Source of the DNA: Adiantum capillus-veneris | Lineage: Eukaryota > Streptophyta > Polypodiopsida > Polypodiales > Pteridaceae | Assembly (NCBI GenBank): GCA_014529385.2 | Contig: CM043942.1 | Coordinates: 31,088,969-31,152,968 of the forward strand | Length of the DNA stretch: 64,000 nt | Direction of reading: 5' to 3' | Part shown: positions 10,164-21,321 of the stretch, one piece after another | Numbering within the stretch: position 1 is the first letter of the stretch | Layout: each line of letters starts with the position of its first letter | Made by a program: the position numbers and the translations under genes | The notes under the pieces: generated by a model | Databases searched by the model: none | What the model saw: the letters and a program-made list of their open reading frames with translations, nothing else | What the model was told of the DNA's origin: nothing

Positions 10164-13140
10164 ATGCAAGCTGCAGAGAAGGCCAAGAAGAGGGTCTCGC
10201 AAAAGGAGAAGCTGCTAGAGCCTACCACCATACCAATTGGACCCCAGTTCAGTCAAAACTGCCAAAGTGACCTATCTATCAAAAGAACAGTTGGAGGAAA
10301 ACAACACCACAATGTTCACAGGTAGATTCAAAAGCGAAAAAAGACATCAGGTAGAACTGCAACTTCTACCAAGAGAGGTCTATGATGTCGTCCCAAAGCC
10401 CGAGACAAAAGAAACCAACAGAAGGCTGGGGCTCAGAGAGTTTTACGAACAAGATCCATGTGGAGTGGATTTTCAAAAAGCTTATGAGCTCTTGTCCACA
10501 ATCATGCGGTTGCCACCACATTTACACAAGTTCTAAAGTCGACAACCAGGCAACCAATTGACCATGCCCAGTACGTGTTGTCCACACTAAAAGGGACAAA
10601 GAAAGAGAGTAAGATAACATATCTGGGAGCTCCAAAGGTACTCACAAGAATTGCCTACCATGCTATCAACATGGCAGACAACTTGCCACCTGCCCCAAAT
10701 CAGAACACACGGATTGTGTCTGCACAACCATCCCCTCGAGCCACAAGATCTACCACGAGAACTTACAAATCCGATGAAGAATGTGCTTAGAACTCGTCAG
10801 AACGGCATAGTAGTGAAAGCTCCGACAATGAGGAAAGAAGAGCACGTATCGAAGAAATGAAACGAAAAGCAGTGGCAGCACATCAAGAGGAGCCACAACA
10901 GAAGCAGGCAAGGTTTGAGAGAGAAAAGCACTTCTATCAACGCAGCCGCCAAGCTCAAGGCAAGGACTCTGCAAAGTGGGTACCCATTGAAGTGAAAAGA
11001 CCAAGAACAAAGCACCATGTTAGAAAATAGGCCAAAGATCCCACAGAGTTATTGGAAAGAATGTATCAGGAGGCAAAAGCATTGAAGCTGAAAGAAGCCC
11101 AAGAAGCAGAACGAAAAGTTAAAGAGGCGACGGAGCAACAAAAACAAGCAGAAGAAGCAACCGCACAAGGAGAAACCCAGCATGAACAAGGTGACATGTC
11201 TCCTCAACCTTCTTCACCTGCTTACAGAACAGCATGATCACCCCATGCCAAGCCCACCACCATCACCAGCAGATAGAACCACAAAAACTGAGCATGAACA
11301 GAAAGAAGACACTACACAGGAGCAAGCCAAAGCACAAGAAATGAGGATTGGAAATCCAATGATGAGGTAATCCTGCAAGTCAATGAATATGCAAGGCAAA
11401 TGCAGGATATAACGGAAAGACTCCGATCAGCAGCACTTAGCTGCAGCACAGAGGTTAAAGAACTGGACATGGTGATTGACGCTCTCCAAGGAGATTTAGA
11501 AGACAGATTAAATGTCATCACCGATCTACAAAAATAAGTGCAGGACTTGAAAGCTAAAGTTGAACAACACCAGATAGAACGAGATAAACAACAAAAGGAG
11601 ATAGAGGAGTTAGGTGAACAACTTATGAAGTTGACAGATGTTTGCAAAGCCAAAGACGAACACTAGACGAACACTTGACAGAAGTTACTAACGAACTTCT
11701 AACGACAACCCTCTTAGTTCAGAAGATTCAAGTACAGCTAGATGACGTGAACACCTCCTTGCAATATTCAAAACAGAGGATCAATGATCAGGTAACTTTT
11801 TTGCGACAAATACAATAAAATCCCACAGTAGCCTCGATCAAAGGGACAAATGAAGTGTACAAAGCATTAGAGAAAAAGAACAAATACCTCAAGCTAGAGC
11901 TAAAGCAGGAGCAGTCTCAACATAGAGACTTGGCATTAATGCGGGTGCAACGAGAAGAAGAGCTACTAAAAGAAATAACCGAGCTTAAAAGAGTCAACCA
12001 GCTGAGAGATAGACGGCAAGAAATGCATGAAGAAGTAGGAACTTCAGACAGCCACAGATAGATATTCCCTCAGTTTCTTTCGCTGAGATGGAGACACAAC
12101 CAGCAGAAGGGCTAGGTGGCGAAGAGGATTTTATAGTACCATTAACCGAAGCAGATGAAGTGCCAATGGTTCAGATGCACTCAAAGAGAAGATTACCCAG
12201 GAGGTGGATGAGCAGTGGAAAGCAGCAATGGATTGGGAGTTGATAATTCGTCACTCTATCAATGTTACTCAACTTACTCCCAATCAAATTAATGCACAAT
12301 GACATCCCAATCAAATTAATGCACAATGGCATCAGCAATCCCTACCATATCCTTTGATAAAGGTGGAGTTGCTCCAAGTCAAAGAGAGACTTTATAAAGA
12401 CATGCAAGTAGAAGGCATAGATGAAGACCACCCTAAGTGGTGAAAGAGCTGGTTTAACAAGAATCCAAGATACCTGATTCTCTTCACAAGAGCACCTACG
12501 GCACTTCAAAAAGATCCCACTTTCTGTCATGTACCAAGAGTAAGGACCTGGCAAGCACATGAGGCAATAACAAAGAAGCGGCAAACCTGGTTGAACTACC
12601 CAAGATTGCAAGCTCCAGAAAAGGGACCACTAACAAAAGAATACATGGTGAAAACCCTAACAGGCGCCATGTCATTCTTCAAAAGTCTACCTGATCTATC
12701 ATGGGCGATGCTTTATAAAATTTGTTGTATGTTGTTCACCTGCATTGAAGTATTTCATGAGCAAGAGCAAGCAGACACCCCGTGGATGTCTTTCCTCGAG
12801 GTTAATCTTAGTGGGGTCAACGTTCCAAAGAAGTCCTCTATGGCTTCTACGTCCGATGCATGTTCTTACCTTCACGTAATATGTTGGCATTTGAGGAAGC
12901 GTTCTACACAAGGTTCTTCACTTGGCGAAAGAAGATTTTTGAACCAGTGATTAGCAACATGACATTGAGATTTGTAGGCTACTCCGCAGTTGAGCTTAAA
13001 AACAGTCACTATGCAATTTTTTGCAGGTATCAAATAAACAGAGAAAGATCAAATACGAAACGGCTCTACATGCACTTAAAGACCGCCTCGCCAACCATCA
13101 ACTCAAAGACTATTTCAACCGATAAAGCTGTGTCAAGGGA
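10164..13140 (+). pseudogene. E2 long reading frame: unrecognised protein with coiled-coil middle
   Basis: From the ATG at 10164, six bases after the predicted acceptor, protein-like sequence runs for about 980 codons with several frameshifts and stops. The N-terminal part (to about 10790) is basic and mixed. The middle (about 10800-12060) is very rich in Glu, Gln, Lys and Ala and reads as long coiled coil in pieces at 11052-11237, 11380-11640 and 11855-12060. The C-terminal part (about 12130-13120) is more globular, with many Trp, Phe and Cys. No protease, RT, RNase H, integrase or zinc knuckle is visible. It ends at a polypurine tract and LTR, so it is element-borne rather than a host gene. 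I do not recognise the family. Confidence 0.5.
12278..12331 (+). repeat. 27-bp in-frame tandem duplication in the E2 frame
   Basis: Two adjacent 27-base units differ at one base (CAATGACAT versus CAATGGCAT). The length keeps the frame. In the first unit the change makes TGA where the second has TGG, so a Trp codon became a stop after duplication. Confidence 0.8.
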
Positions 13141-13149
13141 CGACACAAG

Positions 13150-13164
13150 CGAGGAGGGGGGGAA
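13150..13164 (+). other. Polypurine tract of E2
   Basis: GCGAGGAGGGGGGGAA immediately precedes TGTTAG, the start of the next LTR. This supports reading the upstream frame as internal sequence of an LTR element. Confidence 0.65.
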
Positions 13165-13542
13165 TGTTAGTAGCATGCTAACTCGGATACCATTTTTTGG
13201 AGGTCTCATTGTAAAAACGCTTATTATTTTGATAAATCAAGAATATTGTAACTCCTATTTTATGGATAAACCTTGTAATTGATGAGCCGGGGCTACAAGC
13301 TTCCAGATTGTATCAACCTGTCATTATCCATCTTTAGTTAGAACTCCCAGATTATAGTTTTGACCACCAAAAACCTTGGCTAAGGTATAAAAATCAATTT
13401 TTGTAATTAGTTAATTAAAGATTTTTAGATAATGAAATACACAGCGTGAGCTAACGGTGCTCACTTCTTTCCTTCTTGCGCTTCCTACTCCCTTCCCGGT
13501 TGTCACATTGTAGTCACGTTTGTTGCATTGCAACCGGAGGTA
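13165..13542 (+). repeat. LTR at the 3' side of E2
   Basis: It starts TGTTAGTAGCATGCTAAC and has a TATA box (GGTATAAAAATC) near 13388. A pyrimidine-rich stretch follows, with GGAG|GTAAGAG at about 13540. The layout copies that of the LTR at 8021, but the two do not align well by eye. They may be related families or old copies. The true end is not defined. Confidence 0.5.
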
Positions 13543-14300
13543 AGAGCTCTACATAGTGACATAAGCATTTCACAGTATTTCGTAGTTTTTGGCGTCTCCG
13601 AAAGTGGTCTAATTTCATCATAAGTAGATATTTATACTTCAAAATCAATAACTAAGCATAGACGGGATATTGGGACATCATTGCTAAGCATTTAGATGCA
13701 TTCTGGGTTGAAAATGATTAGGTCAAAAATTCACTACTGTTAATAATCACGTTTTTTGCACTTGACCTAAAGTGAGATTTGAGACCATAAGCATGTGTGC
13801 TTAGATCTTATAAACATGTCCTAAAAGTTTCGTTACGTTTGGATGTCATTTGATGCTATAACGAATGTGATTTGTTTGCCGATGAGCAATTAGCTTTTGA
13901 TGATTTCTGTCACTTGAGTGTATCTTGAGTTAGATGCGAGTTGTTTGTTGTTTTTCGAGAGATTGACAACATCTTGTAGCCTCTATGCACTAGCCGAATC
14001 AGCTTCGTCCCATGGATTGACAATTTAATCGTGATTCTCGCTAACTCTGCAATAAAATAGGAGTAAGGTTAAACACATGTCCCACAGGTGCTCAAATGAA
14101 AAAACTTTGGACTGTAAAGCTATTCAGCTCACCGTTTTTGGTAAGGATGGTATATCCTTTTTACAAAGATACCCTTTTTTGAGTTATTCCAAAAATACTC
14201 ATCCTAAGTATTGTAAAGTAATATTCTATTTTTAGAGCTACTCCTCTGACCTTTTCTTTTGCACGGGAAGCTTGTGGACCACATCTTTTATCTCAACATA
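13543..14300 (+). other. Leader remnant after the second LTR, non-coding
   Basis: It begins with a donor-like GTAAGAG and is AT-rich without a reading frame, like the E2 leader. It holds a left half-palindrome (GTTAATAATC, 13739-13748) in the same CTACTG context, but the right arm is lost. This suggests the start of another element of the same kind, cut off before 14300 and followed by copia sequence. Confidence 0.4.
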
Positions 14301-14429
14301 GTTATAGGCTGGCATGTGTGGATAATAATGTTTTGGCTCTCCTAAATTGCTACATTTATATAATGTCATGGGTCAAAAGTTTGCTATGGAAGATTTGGAA
14401 GAATATAGCTCTTTGTCGTATGATTTCTG

Positions 14430-15215
14430 AATTGTTTCATGAATCGATCCAATATGCAAGGGGGAAGACATGTAGTATCCAAATGCTGGTATACATGACA
14501 CATAGCAAGGCTGATTTTGCTAAATTGGATATTGGAAGGCCGAGAGAGCTAAAATTCATATTTATCAGTTATGGGTAGTCTCATGTACGCAATGGTGTCT
14601 ATGAGGCCATTGCAACGAGAGTGGTTAGTTGTTACATGGCTGGCTAACCCAGGGCAAAAAACATTGGGATACAATGAAGTATATCCTGAGGTACTTGAAA
14701 AGTACAACAAGTAGCTGCTTTTGCTTTGGTGATACATCCATTGTTCGGTATATACATGCAGATTATGTAGGGACTGTGGACAATAGAAGATATACATCTA
14801 GGTATGTTTTCAAATTCATTGAAAGAGCTCTCTCTTTGAGATCATGTCTTCAAGATTGTGAACTCTCTACCACTACAAGAGGCTCAGTATGCTATAATGT
14901 GGTGGTAGGCCAACAAGGAGGTTTTATGGTTAGTACATTTATTGAGAGGCTTTAAAAAAGGGTCAATAGTTCCCATTAATGCACTATTGTGACAGTCAAA
15001 GTGGCACTACCTTTGCATAGAATCCCGTACTTGATTCCAAAATGGAACACATAGGGGTAAGGTACCACTTCATACATGAGATGTGTTGGTAGGTAAGCAA
15101 ATCAAGTTTGTCCAAATTCATAGAGGTGGCAACCCTATGGATCCATTTACAAAGAGCATGCCTTCGGAGCAGTCCACACATTGCATAGAGTTGATGAGCA
15201 TGGGGAGAAGCCATT
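14430..15215 (+). pseudogene. Ty1/copia RNase H relic
   Basis: A GSLMYAMV motif, typical of the end of copia RT, is at about 14574. A shifted frame (14629-14955) reads HWDTMKYILRYLKST, then IHADYVGTVDNRRYTSRYVF, the RNase H first-Asp region. The LSTTTRGSVCYNVV stretch stands where copia has LSTTEAEY, so the catalytic Glu block is damaged. The final block (about 15080-15200) has a FVQIHRGGNPMDPFTKS match to the copia C-terminus. Gag, integrase and LTRs are absent. Confidence 0.7.
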
Positions 15216-15422
15216 ATCATGTTTCATACTTGTATAAGTGTTTGTACTTACTCCATTTAAAGGACATTAACCATTAAGAATGAGATTGCTAGAGTAACTT
15301 TCACATGCCAACTAACTAATTTCTAACCTTCTGTTTTTAATTATCCTACTAGAATAAGGACCACATCAATGTGACAATATACTTTACTCCATCAAATTCT
15401 CTGTGCGCGCTCTCGTGCGTGC

Positions 15423-15495
15423 GTGTGTGTGTGTGTGTTCCTTTTCTTCTCACTGATGTGTGTGTGCGCGCATGCGTGCGTGCGTGCGCGCGCGC

Positions 15496-15548
<53 letters not shown>
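15423..15548. repeat. GT/CG microsatellite with duplicated flank
   Basis: Runs of GT enclose an alternating GC block (about 15466-15498). The whole purine-pyrimidine alternation favours Z-DNA. The sequence TTCCTTTTCTTCTCACTG occurs both inside (about 15438) and after the array (about 15554), so the array was probably made by duplicating a unit that included it. Reading frames here are repeat translations and not genes. Confidence 0.9.
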
Positions 15549-15579
15549 CGTGTTCCTTTTCTTCTCACTGTTGTCACAA

Positions 15580-16300
15580 AAGTTAGCCGTAGAAAGAAAA
15601 AAATTGAAACGAGAGCTGTGAGAGGGGTATTGCAGTCGGGAAGCAGAGAAGGAATCTCGTGTGAATATAAAGGAAATATAGCGTTAACCCTGGTAGTGAG
15701 TACAAAGAGCTTATAAAGGATTGATTTATTGGCAAGAAGACGCGAAGCAATTGCATTACATCAGTGAGAGAATTATGGAACGAAATCAACGAATTGTTGC
15801 TTAATTCAAAAGCACCCACATACTAAACGCAAGCATGGGCACTTTCAAAAGAGCATTAGAGGCAACTACAACATCTTAAAGCAACCTCCATAGGAGATCG
15901 CATGTGTAGTTGTCAATGTTGTGGGAGAAAAAGATTACGAATCAAGAGGTCGAGCTTAATAGCCAAAGAGAAAGATTACAAGTCAAGAGGTCGAGAATAA
16001 GTGGTGAACACTGGGGATCCTCCTTTCAAATCATTTGCAACACCCAATTACATCCCTATCAACTTGTTTAAAAATGCTAGACTCTTCTTATTCCTCTTAA
16101 AGGAAACCACTCAAAACTATCGTCCATAGTATTTGCAAGGCATGGGAAAGTTTTTCTTCTTTTTTAAGTATACAATGGTGGGTGATAGCAGGTGAGGGTG
16201 GTTTTACCCACATGGGGATGCCCCATCTCACTCTCATAAACATCTAACACAAGAAGTTTTGGACAAATTCTCACAATAATTCCCACACATTGACTTGCCT
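15580..16300. other. No gene seen
   Basis: There is no convincing reading frame or element terminus. A short direct repeat, AGATTAC(G/A)A(A/G)TCAAGAGGTCGAG, occurs at about 15930 and 15972. The rest looks like unremarkable spacer. Confidence 0.4.
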
Positions 16301-16301
16301 C

Positions 16302-16455
16302 AACATCATGCGCTTTTGTGAGGGAGGCACGGCATACCTAGCTAGGTACGATTGGGGACAGGGGACCGCTGGCCCGGTGGGCGGGCCGGTGGTCCCTGCT
16401 CCCAATCGTACATAGCTAGGTATGCAATGCCTCTCGAGCAAAAGCTCATGATGTT
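16302..16455. repeat. 154-bp fold-back inverted repeat
   Basis: The left arm begins AACATCATG and the right arm ends CATGATGTT. The arms are about 74 bases each and match imperfectly through to GGCCCG/CGGGCC around a 5-base loop (16377-16381). The inner arms are GC-rich and include ATACCTAGCTA on both sides. It is non-coding. It could be a fold-back mobile element or the source of a hairpin RNA; no target-site duplication was evident. Confidence 0.75.
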
Positions 16456-16573
16456 ATTCATTGTATGAAAAACACTAGAAAAGACTCCGTTTTCCTACAT
16501 GAGGAAATTTCAAAATCTTCTTGTGTAAGTGTCCAGCATCTTGTGAAAAAAGAGCATTATAAAGAATTTAAGT

Positions 16574-16795
16574 TCAATTCTCTTCCTTCTGCAAGCATGA
16601 GCAACTCCCACAGTTGTTGTCGATTACAACCGCAAGGTTGTGAAAAGCATCAAAAGTGGTGCTTACTGCAACTTTTTCTCTTGGAAGTATTACACTGCCC
16701 TTGTTTATTATGACAGTGGCAGCAAAGGCTTCAAGCACACCATACAGCTCAGTTTTTTCTCGAGACATTTTTACTTCTTGGTTACACCACTCCAT
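16574..16795 (-). CDS. Small unrecognised reading frame
   Basis: A 73-codon frame begins MEWCNQEVKMSREKTELYG and has a balanced, protein-like composition with a hydrophobic stretch in the middle and a Cys pair near the end (CGSCSC). The frame is open about nine codons upstream of the ATG. It could be a gene exon, a relic or chance. It points the same way as the DOG1-family gene and lies 630 bases beyond its stop. Confidence 0.15.
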   Translation of the reverse strand: MEWCNQEVKMSREKTELYGVLEAFAATVIINKGSVILPREKVAVSTTFDAFHNLAVVIDNNCGSCSCLQKEEN

Positions 16796-16799
16796 TGCA

Positions 16800-17424
16800 A
16801 CATATGAGAGATTACACTGTCACCACCACAACAATGTTTTCCAAGCGCAACCTCATTTTCCAATCAGATCACCCCGCTCGACACAGCTAGAATTGCTTAA
16901 GACTGAGGGAAAACAAAACATCCACAATCAAGCATTACAAGAATAATCAAAGAGCTCGCCAATGCATTCCAAAGAGCACTTGAGGGTCTAGAGGACGCTC
17001 TGTCACAAACATCACATTGCATCAGACCCTTAAAAAGGGGCATCAAAACACTAACTACAAGGAAGACTTGAGCAGCCAGCTGCTGGGCGTAGAGGACCTA
17101 GAAGGATATGATCTAGAGCAACCACTATCTTACAAAGGCTTTAAGGTTCGCTGCAAATATAGATCACCGCATTGCCATGTCCCCTCTTTCCTCTTGCGAG
17201 ATGAGATAAGGTTGTCATCAATTATACACACTTCTTCTCTTCTCTCTCAACTTCATATCCCAGGACTCATATCCATATAAATTGCATTCGCACCCTCGCG
17301 CTATTCCATTGCGGACGGATGCTTGTCCTACCAGTGCATGAAGGACCCACCGAATCACAAACATTGATGATAACTGCAACTATTGAGCCCAAAAGATTTA
17401 ACATTTCTCCCATAATCATTCCAT
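16800..17424. other. Downstream flank of the DOG1-family gene
   Basis: No gene is supported here. On the minus strand this is the 3' flank, so the transcript end and 3' untranslated region should lie in the right part. No clear AATAAA was identified by eye. Confidence 0.3.
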
Positions 17425-19444
17425 TCAAGCAGCATGCTTGGATGATTCTTTTGCGGACTCAGATGGACCAGACCTCCTTTTGAATGCAAATGCATCTCCT
17501 AGGTTCCGTAGCGCATAAGCAAGCTCAAACGCAGCAACTGCACATTGTGCCGTCTGTGTAGGGTTGAGCAAGTTTTGTAGCTCCTGAAGTGTCTGTAAGC
17601 GCAATCCATTTGCTTGCATGTATAAAGTGCGCAACGACACTAACTTACTATTCATCAGGCGCTGGGCTTCCACATCTTCGGAATCACTCAGAGTAGCTTG
17701 CATACCATCAAGCGGACTTCCTATCCCAAATGCTTCTGTCATATTCTGATCTGCTAGAAGCATCTGCCAGCAGAATGTGCCAATTTAGTCAAATAAAAGA
17801 TATCTGTGTAACCAAGCCAGCCAAAGAGAAACTACAAGACCTACACACACACCCATCCACATGTCCATCTGGACCATGTGTATCTAGCCTGTCAAATGTG
17901 AACATTTCGGACTGTAACCTCTTCAAAACCTTCATGCCCTTGGTATTGTAGAAACAATCCATTGTTTTATCAAAGAAACATAGATAGACCACAGGGTTGC
18001 CACCTCCGCATAATTCTCATGTCATAAGTCTAGAATGCCCAAGTCAATCTGCCTTATTTTTCATCAAAATAGCAGACATGCACAACCTTTTGAGCTCAAG
18101 AAAGAAAATTGCTTGCCTGTACAGATGCTAGGCTGCTGCTAATCTCGACCTCTGCTCTGCATGTGTGCTCACGTAATGCCTCCATTATAGAAATCTGTGA
18201 TTCAGATAGCATGCACGGAGGAGGAGTGGAACTCTCAAGCCCATCGCATTTTCCCATGGTGTCACCCGTCTTTGAGTAAACCAAAGTAATAGCTGAGCTT
18301 GGTCTCCATGCTCCAAGCCACATGAAAGCAGCTTCCAGCTGGGAGGAATGTCGGCCTGCAAGAAATACACCATCGGAAAAATTAACGAGCATAAAATAAG
18401 ACCAGAATGTGCTACTACGACGCATTTGACAATATTGAAACACAAAGTTGCCCAGAGTACTCTATCTATACTGTCACTGACGAGCTAATTTTATTAAGCT
18501 TGCCTAGTGATTCGCTTTGCAGACGCTAATCCCCTGCACTTGCAAGTAGGTCCTCAATGTGTAAAAATAATCTGTCTGCACATGTCATGGATCAAACATC
18601 TATAGGATGTCCCTGGACTTAGCCTTGCAATACACTTATAAATTGACAACATCTCAGTAAACATAACCTTACAAATGCTTCAAACTTGATGCTATTTTAT
18701 AATTTTGCCAATGCTAGCCCATCACAATGAAGATGGGTCTTTGTAAATGAATGTATATGTAGCAGGCGAAGCGGTGCTTTCAACCAAGCTATGGCCTATT
18801 CATGGCTGCGTGGAAATTAGCAAGTAGTCCACATTGAAACAAGCACTTTTTAAGTATTTGTCAGTACATGATCAGTCAACAAGGCAAAGCCAGCAACAAA
18901 AGCCTTAAATTTCAGAGCTTAACCACTCTTTCAATTGCAAAGCCGAAGCATACATTTAAACGTATCATGTGCCTATCTGTTTAGGCACCTCACCCTTTGC
19001 TCATCACCCTGCCTAATATAAGCTATGACTCGTATCTATCAGCTGACAGAAAAACAAAAGATGGTAATGGTAATTTGAATGTATATCAGTACCTGAAATT
19101 GATGCCAGGATGTTGTCTGTCGTGGGAGGGATTGTGCATGAAGCTCTGTACAATGCCATACATTCATTGACAAGTTGTCTTAACTGAGAATCACAGCTTT
19201 TTGATTCCAAGGCGAGGCGAAGGGACTGCACAAGTTTCTTCCAATCACACCACACTTCGTCCCGCTGCAAAGTGGAGCTATCAAGCTCATGTCCAGTAGC
19301 TTGGGCTACCTTCGGATGTTGGCCCTGCATTGTCAAAGGGAACCAAATCTGCATGCGCCTGTACAGATTGAAGCAGAGCTCGGTGCAACTAATTGTATGC
19401 GATGACGACGATGGTAACGTTTCTGTAGATCTTGGGAGCTTGAT
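17425..19444 (-). CDS. DOG1-domain protein gene, three exons visible
   Basis: Exons are 19444-19093, 18355-18117 and 17763-17425. Together they make 309 codons plus stop in a consistent frame (phase 1 at the first junction, phase 0 at the second). The protein has the DOG1-family order: a CFNLYRRMQIW start, a W..WK..V..L helix, the hallmark FMWLGAWRPS at the start of exon 2, then ALREHT and LRLQTLQELQNLLNPTQ near the end. No bZIP region is visible, so it is closer in layout to DOG1-like proteins than to TGA factors. The 18116-17764 intron has a GC-AG boundary (CAG|GCAAGC); the other visible one is GT-AG. The start of the first listed exon is set by an acceptor (TTGCACATTAG|ATC) with a CTAAC branch site. 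An internal ATG at 19354 is the fallback start. Known members act in seed dormancy, ABA signalling or pollen apertures; the role here is not known. Confidence 0.75.
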
Positions 19445-19832
19445 CTAATGTGCAAAATACGTGTTCGGTTAGCTATAGAACTAGGAAACTGTCAAAGAAT
19501 GGGGCTATGTTGCCATAGCCCGGATGATGCTGTGTCCACATTCTGGTAACTTCCAACTTCTATTCGTTTATCACCGAGATTCCTCAGCTCCCAACCTTTC
19601 CTCTTTGCAAATTCCCCACATCAACCGCCTCAAGTTAATCAAGAGTGGTGGCCGAGTTGGGAGCGTAAACGCGTGCTCTAACCGTCAAGTCAGGCCGCCA
19701 TCTGTGCGAGAACCAACAGGTTATTAGTATTACAAAAAACAACCATGTCTCGAAAACAAGCAGGGCATGTCCACTCCTCAACTATCGCGCCTCTCCTCCT
19801 GAGTCCTGGCCTTGCACTCGCTACCTACCCAC

Positions 19833-19883
19833 GCTTGTGCACTCCTTAGCTGCTGCATCCTCGCTCTCGCCACCTGCGCCCAT
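19833..19883 (-). CDS. Possible first exon of the DOG1-family gene
   Basis: An ATG at 19883 opens 17 codons (MGAGGESEDAAAKECTS) to a donor-like AGC|GTGGGT. It ends in phase 0, which fits the next exon across a 388-base intron. The donor is weaker than consensus and upstream ATGs exist, including one at about 19906 that opens a 20-codon overlapping frame. With this exon the protein would be 326 residues. Confidence 0.35.
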
Positions 19884-20130
19884 CCTGCTGTTGAATCGCA
19901 TCTTTCATGATTAGGCTTAATAACTCTTTTCTAAAATGTGTGCAACATACTGGAAAGCAAAGAGCCAAAACCCCAAAAATCGAGCTACTTAAAAAGCGAG
20001 AAGCGAAGACATGACACAGAAAGAGAGAGATCAGAAAGCGAGAAAGCCAGGCTCAAAAACAACACACATATACTTGCTCGCGAAGTACCCCATGGTCGCA
20101 GGGGCCAGCACACACAGAGAGAAAAATAGT
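19884..20130 (-). promoter_or_regulatory. 5' leader of the DOG1-family gene with short upstream reading frames
   Basis: Read on the minus strand, this stretch has pyrimidine-rich segments typical of a plant 5' untranslated region. It has at least two short ATG frames, beginning MGYFASKY (near 20093) and MSSLLAF (near 20015), plus the overlapping one near 19906. Such frames often lower translation of the main one. Confidence 0.35.
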
Positions 20131-20154
20131 ACTAACCTATTTGCCCACAAAGTG

Positions 20155-20204
20155 TTTTAAATAGTTCAAGCGGATATCTCTCGAACCAACCAGCCAATCA
20201 CGTG
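20155..20204 (-). promoter_or_regulatory. Compact promoter: TATA, CCAAT and G-box core
   Basis: On the minus strand the order is CACGTG (20199-20204, inside a TCACGTGA palindrome), ATTGG as the reversed CCAAT box (20194-20198), and TATTTAAAA (20155-20163). The TATA-to-G-box distance is about 40 bases. Transcription would start near 20125. CACGTG is bound by bZIP and bHLH factors; ABA or light control is possible but not shown. Confidence 0.5.
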
Positions 20205-20787
20205 ATGCCACAGCATGCTAATTTTCTAGATATTTGTTCCAGCCGTTCCACGTGGCAAAAAGCCACTGACAATCCAGCACTTGGCCTCGTGCAGCGGCCA
20301 CAGTATATACGTGTCTCGCTCTCCGCGTAGACACCTGTGGGCTGTGGCAAAACCTGAGCTTTTTTTGAGGAAAGCTTCTTCCTCATACGTCAAAAAGCGC
20401 AAATCACATGAAACCGCATGGGCCATGATAAGACAACCATAACCTGCCACCTTGTCCTTGAAGGGAGTTTATAGCTCCAACCTAGGCTTTTCTGAAAGCT
20501 AGCTTGGAGGCTGCAAAATTAGTAGTCTCCTTAATGAATCAAAGGCAAGATTGGGCCGTCAGAGCTTGTGATATGATTGACAAACTAGAGCTCTTATCAC
20601 AAGGAGCTCGTTGGAAGGATCCATCATCCAAGTTGGGCTTTTATGAAGCTTGGAGGTTGTATGGGGGAAGTTACTACGAAAGTGCAATAAAGTGGCATTG
20701 TCACTATAATGGAGGGAGACCTTCAGATACTTCAGGTGCTCCATCTTACACAGGTCCCCTTGGCTCTCGTAGTTAGGAAAAGGATCC

Positions 20788-21028
20788 ATGAATACCTTTT
20801 GGCGGGAAGTCGCCAGAAAGGTAAATAACAAAGGGATTTTCAAGCTAGCTCATTTCAAGATGACGACAATTGTTCCTGGAACGATGTAGACCAGTTGGTG
20901 GTACAACATGGATTGAATGGAGCAATGAATACCTTTTGGCGGGAAGTTGCCAGAAAGATAAATAACAAAGGGATCTTCAAGCTAGCTCATCTTAAGGATG
21001 ACGACAATTGTTGCTAGAAGGATGTAGA
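20788..21028 (+). repeat. 147-bp tandem duplication in the LINE-like relic
   Basis: The segment starting ATGAATACCTTTTGGCGGG occurs at 20788 and 20935. The first copy reads through GATGTAGACCAGTTGGTGG without a break. In the second, GATGTAGA is followed by element C and CCACTTGGTGG resumes at 51489. The first copy therefore acts as an internal picture of the empty insertion site. Confidence 0.8.
21024..21028. other. Target-site duplication of element C, left
   Basis: GTAGA, matching 51484-51488 on the other side of element C. Confidence 0.85.
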
Positions 21029-21250
21029 TGTTGGATTTAGGGTTGCAGAGAAATGCACACAACTTGGAGAAGACGAAGGAAGCTCAAGGCACACAATAGA
21101 GAGTGTGTTACTTAGTATGCAATGGAAAGATAGATAGCCCTAGAGTGATGGGTGTATATACAATGCTCGGGGGAAAAAACCTCCTAAAGAGGGAAAAAAT
21201 GCCCCGGCGGTCCTAGTGTGTTCACACACATCACTACCACATATATATGG
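21029..21250 (-). repeat. 3' LTR of element C
   Basis: It aligns along its length with the 227-base LTRs at 51257 and 24599, but lacks the five bases TGTTA at its inner end. The next bases in element orientation are the purine-rich CCAGGGGG, the likely polypurine tract. Confidence 0.85.
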
Positions 21251-21321
21251 CCCCCTGGAGTGATGCGGTGAACGAGAGCTGGCACATGAGTAAAGGGAAG
21301 TGCCATGCCCTGAGGACATGA

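Larger units (their letters stand above)
20504..21028 (+). pseudogene. LINE-like relic, left part
   Basis: An open stretch (20504-20776) gives a protein-like sequence rich in Trp and Tyr. It is followed by a duplicated segment reading FWREVARKVNNKGIFKLAHL. The relic resumes at 51489 after element C, where the frame continues to a region like the C-terminal end of plant non-LTR retrotransposons. The family call rests on weak resemblance. That one sequence was split is well supported by the TSD and by the unsplit duplicate. Confidence 0.4.

Noticed and set aside
15371-15716. Open frames of 60-100 codons over the GT/CG repeat on both strands
   Set aside because: They are translations of a dinucleotide repeat (alternating Cys-Val or Thr-His) with no flanking coding signal.
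20198-20450. Minus-strand frames upstream of the DOG1-family gene
   Set aside because: They overlap the promoter boxes (TATA, CCAAT, CACGTG) and show no domain; more likely non-coding upstream sequence.
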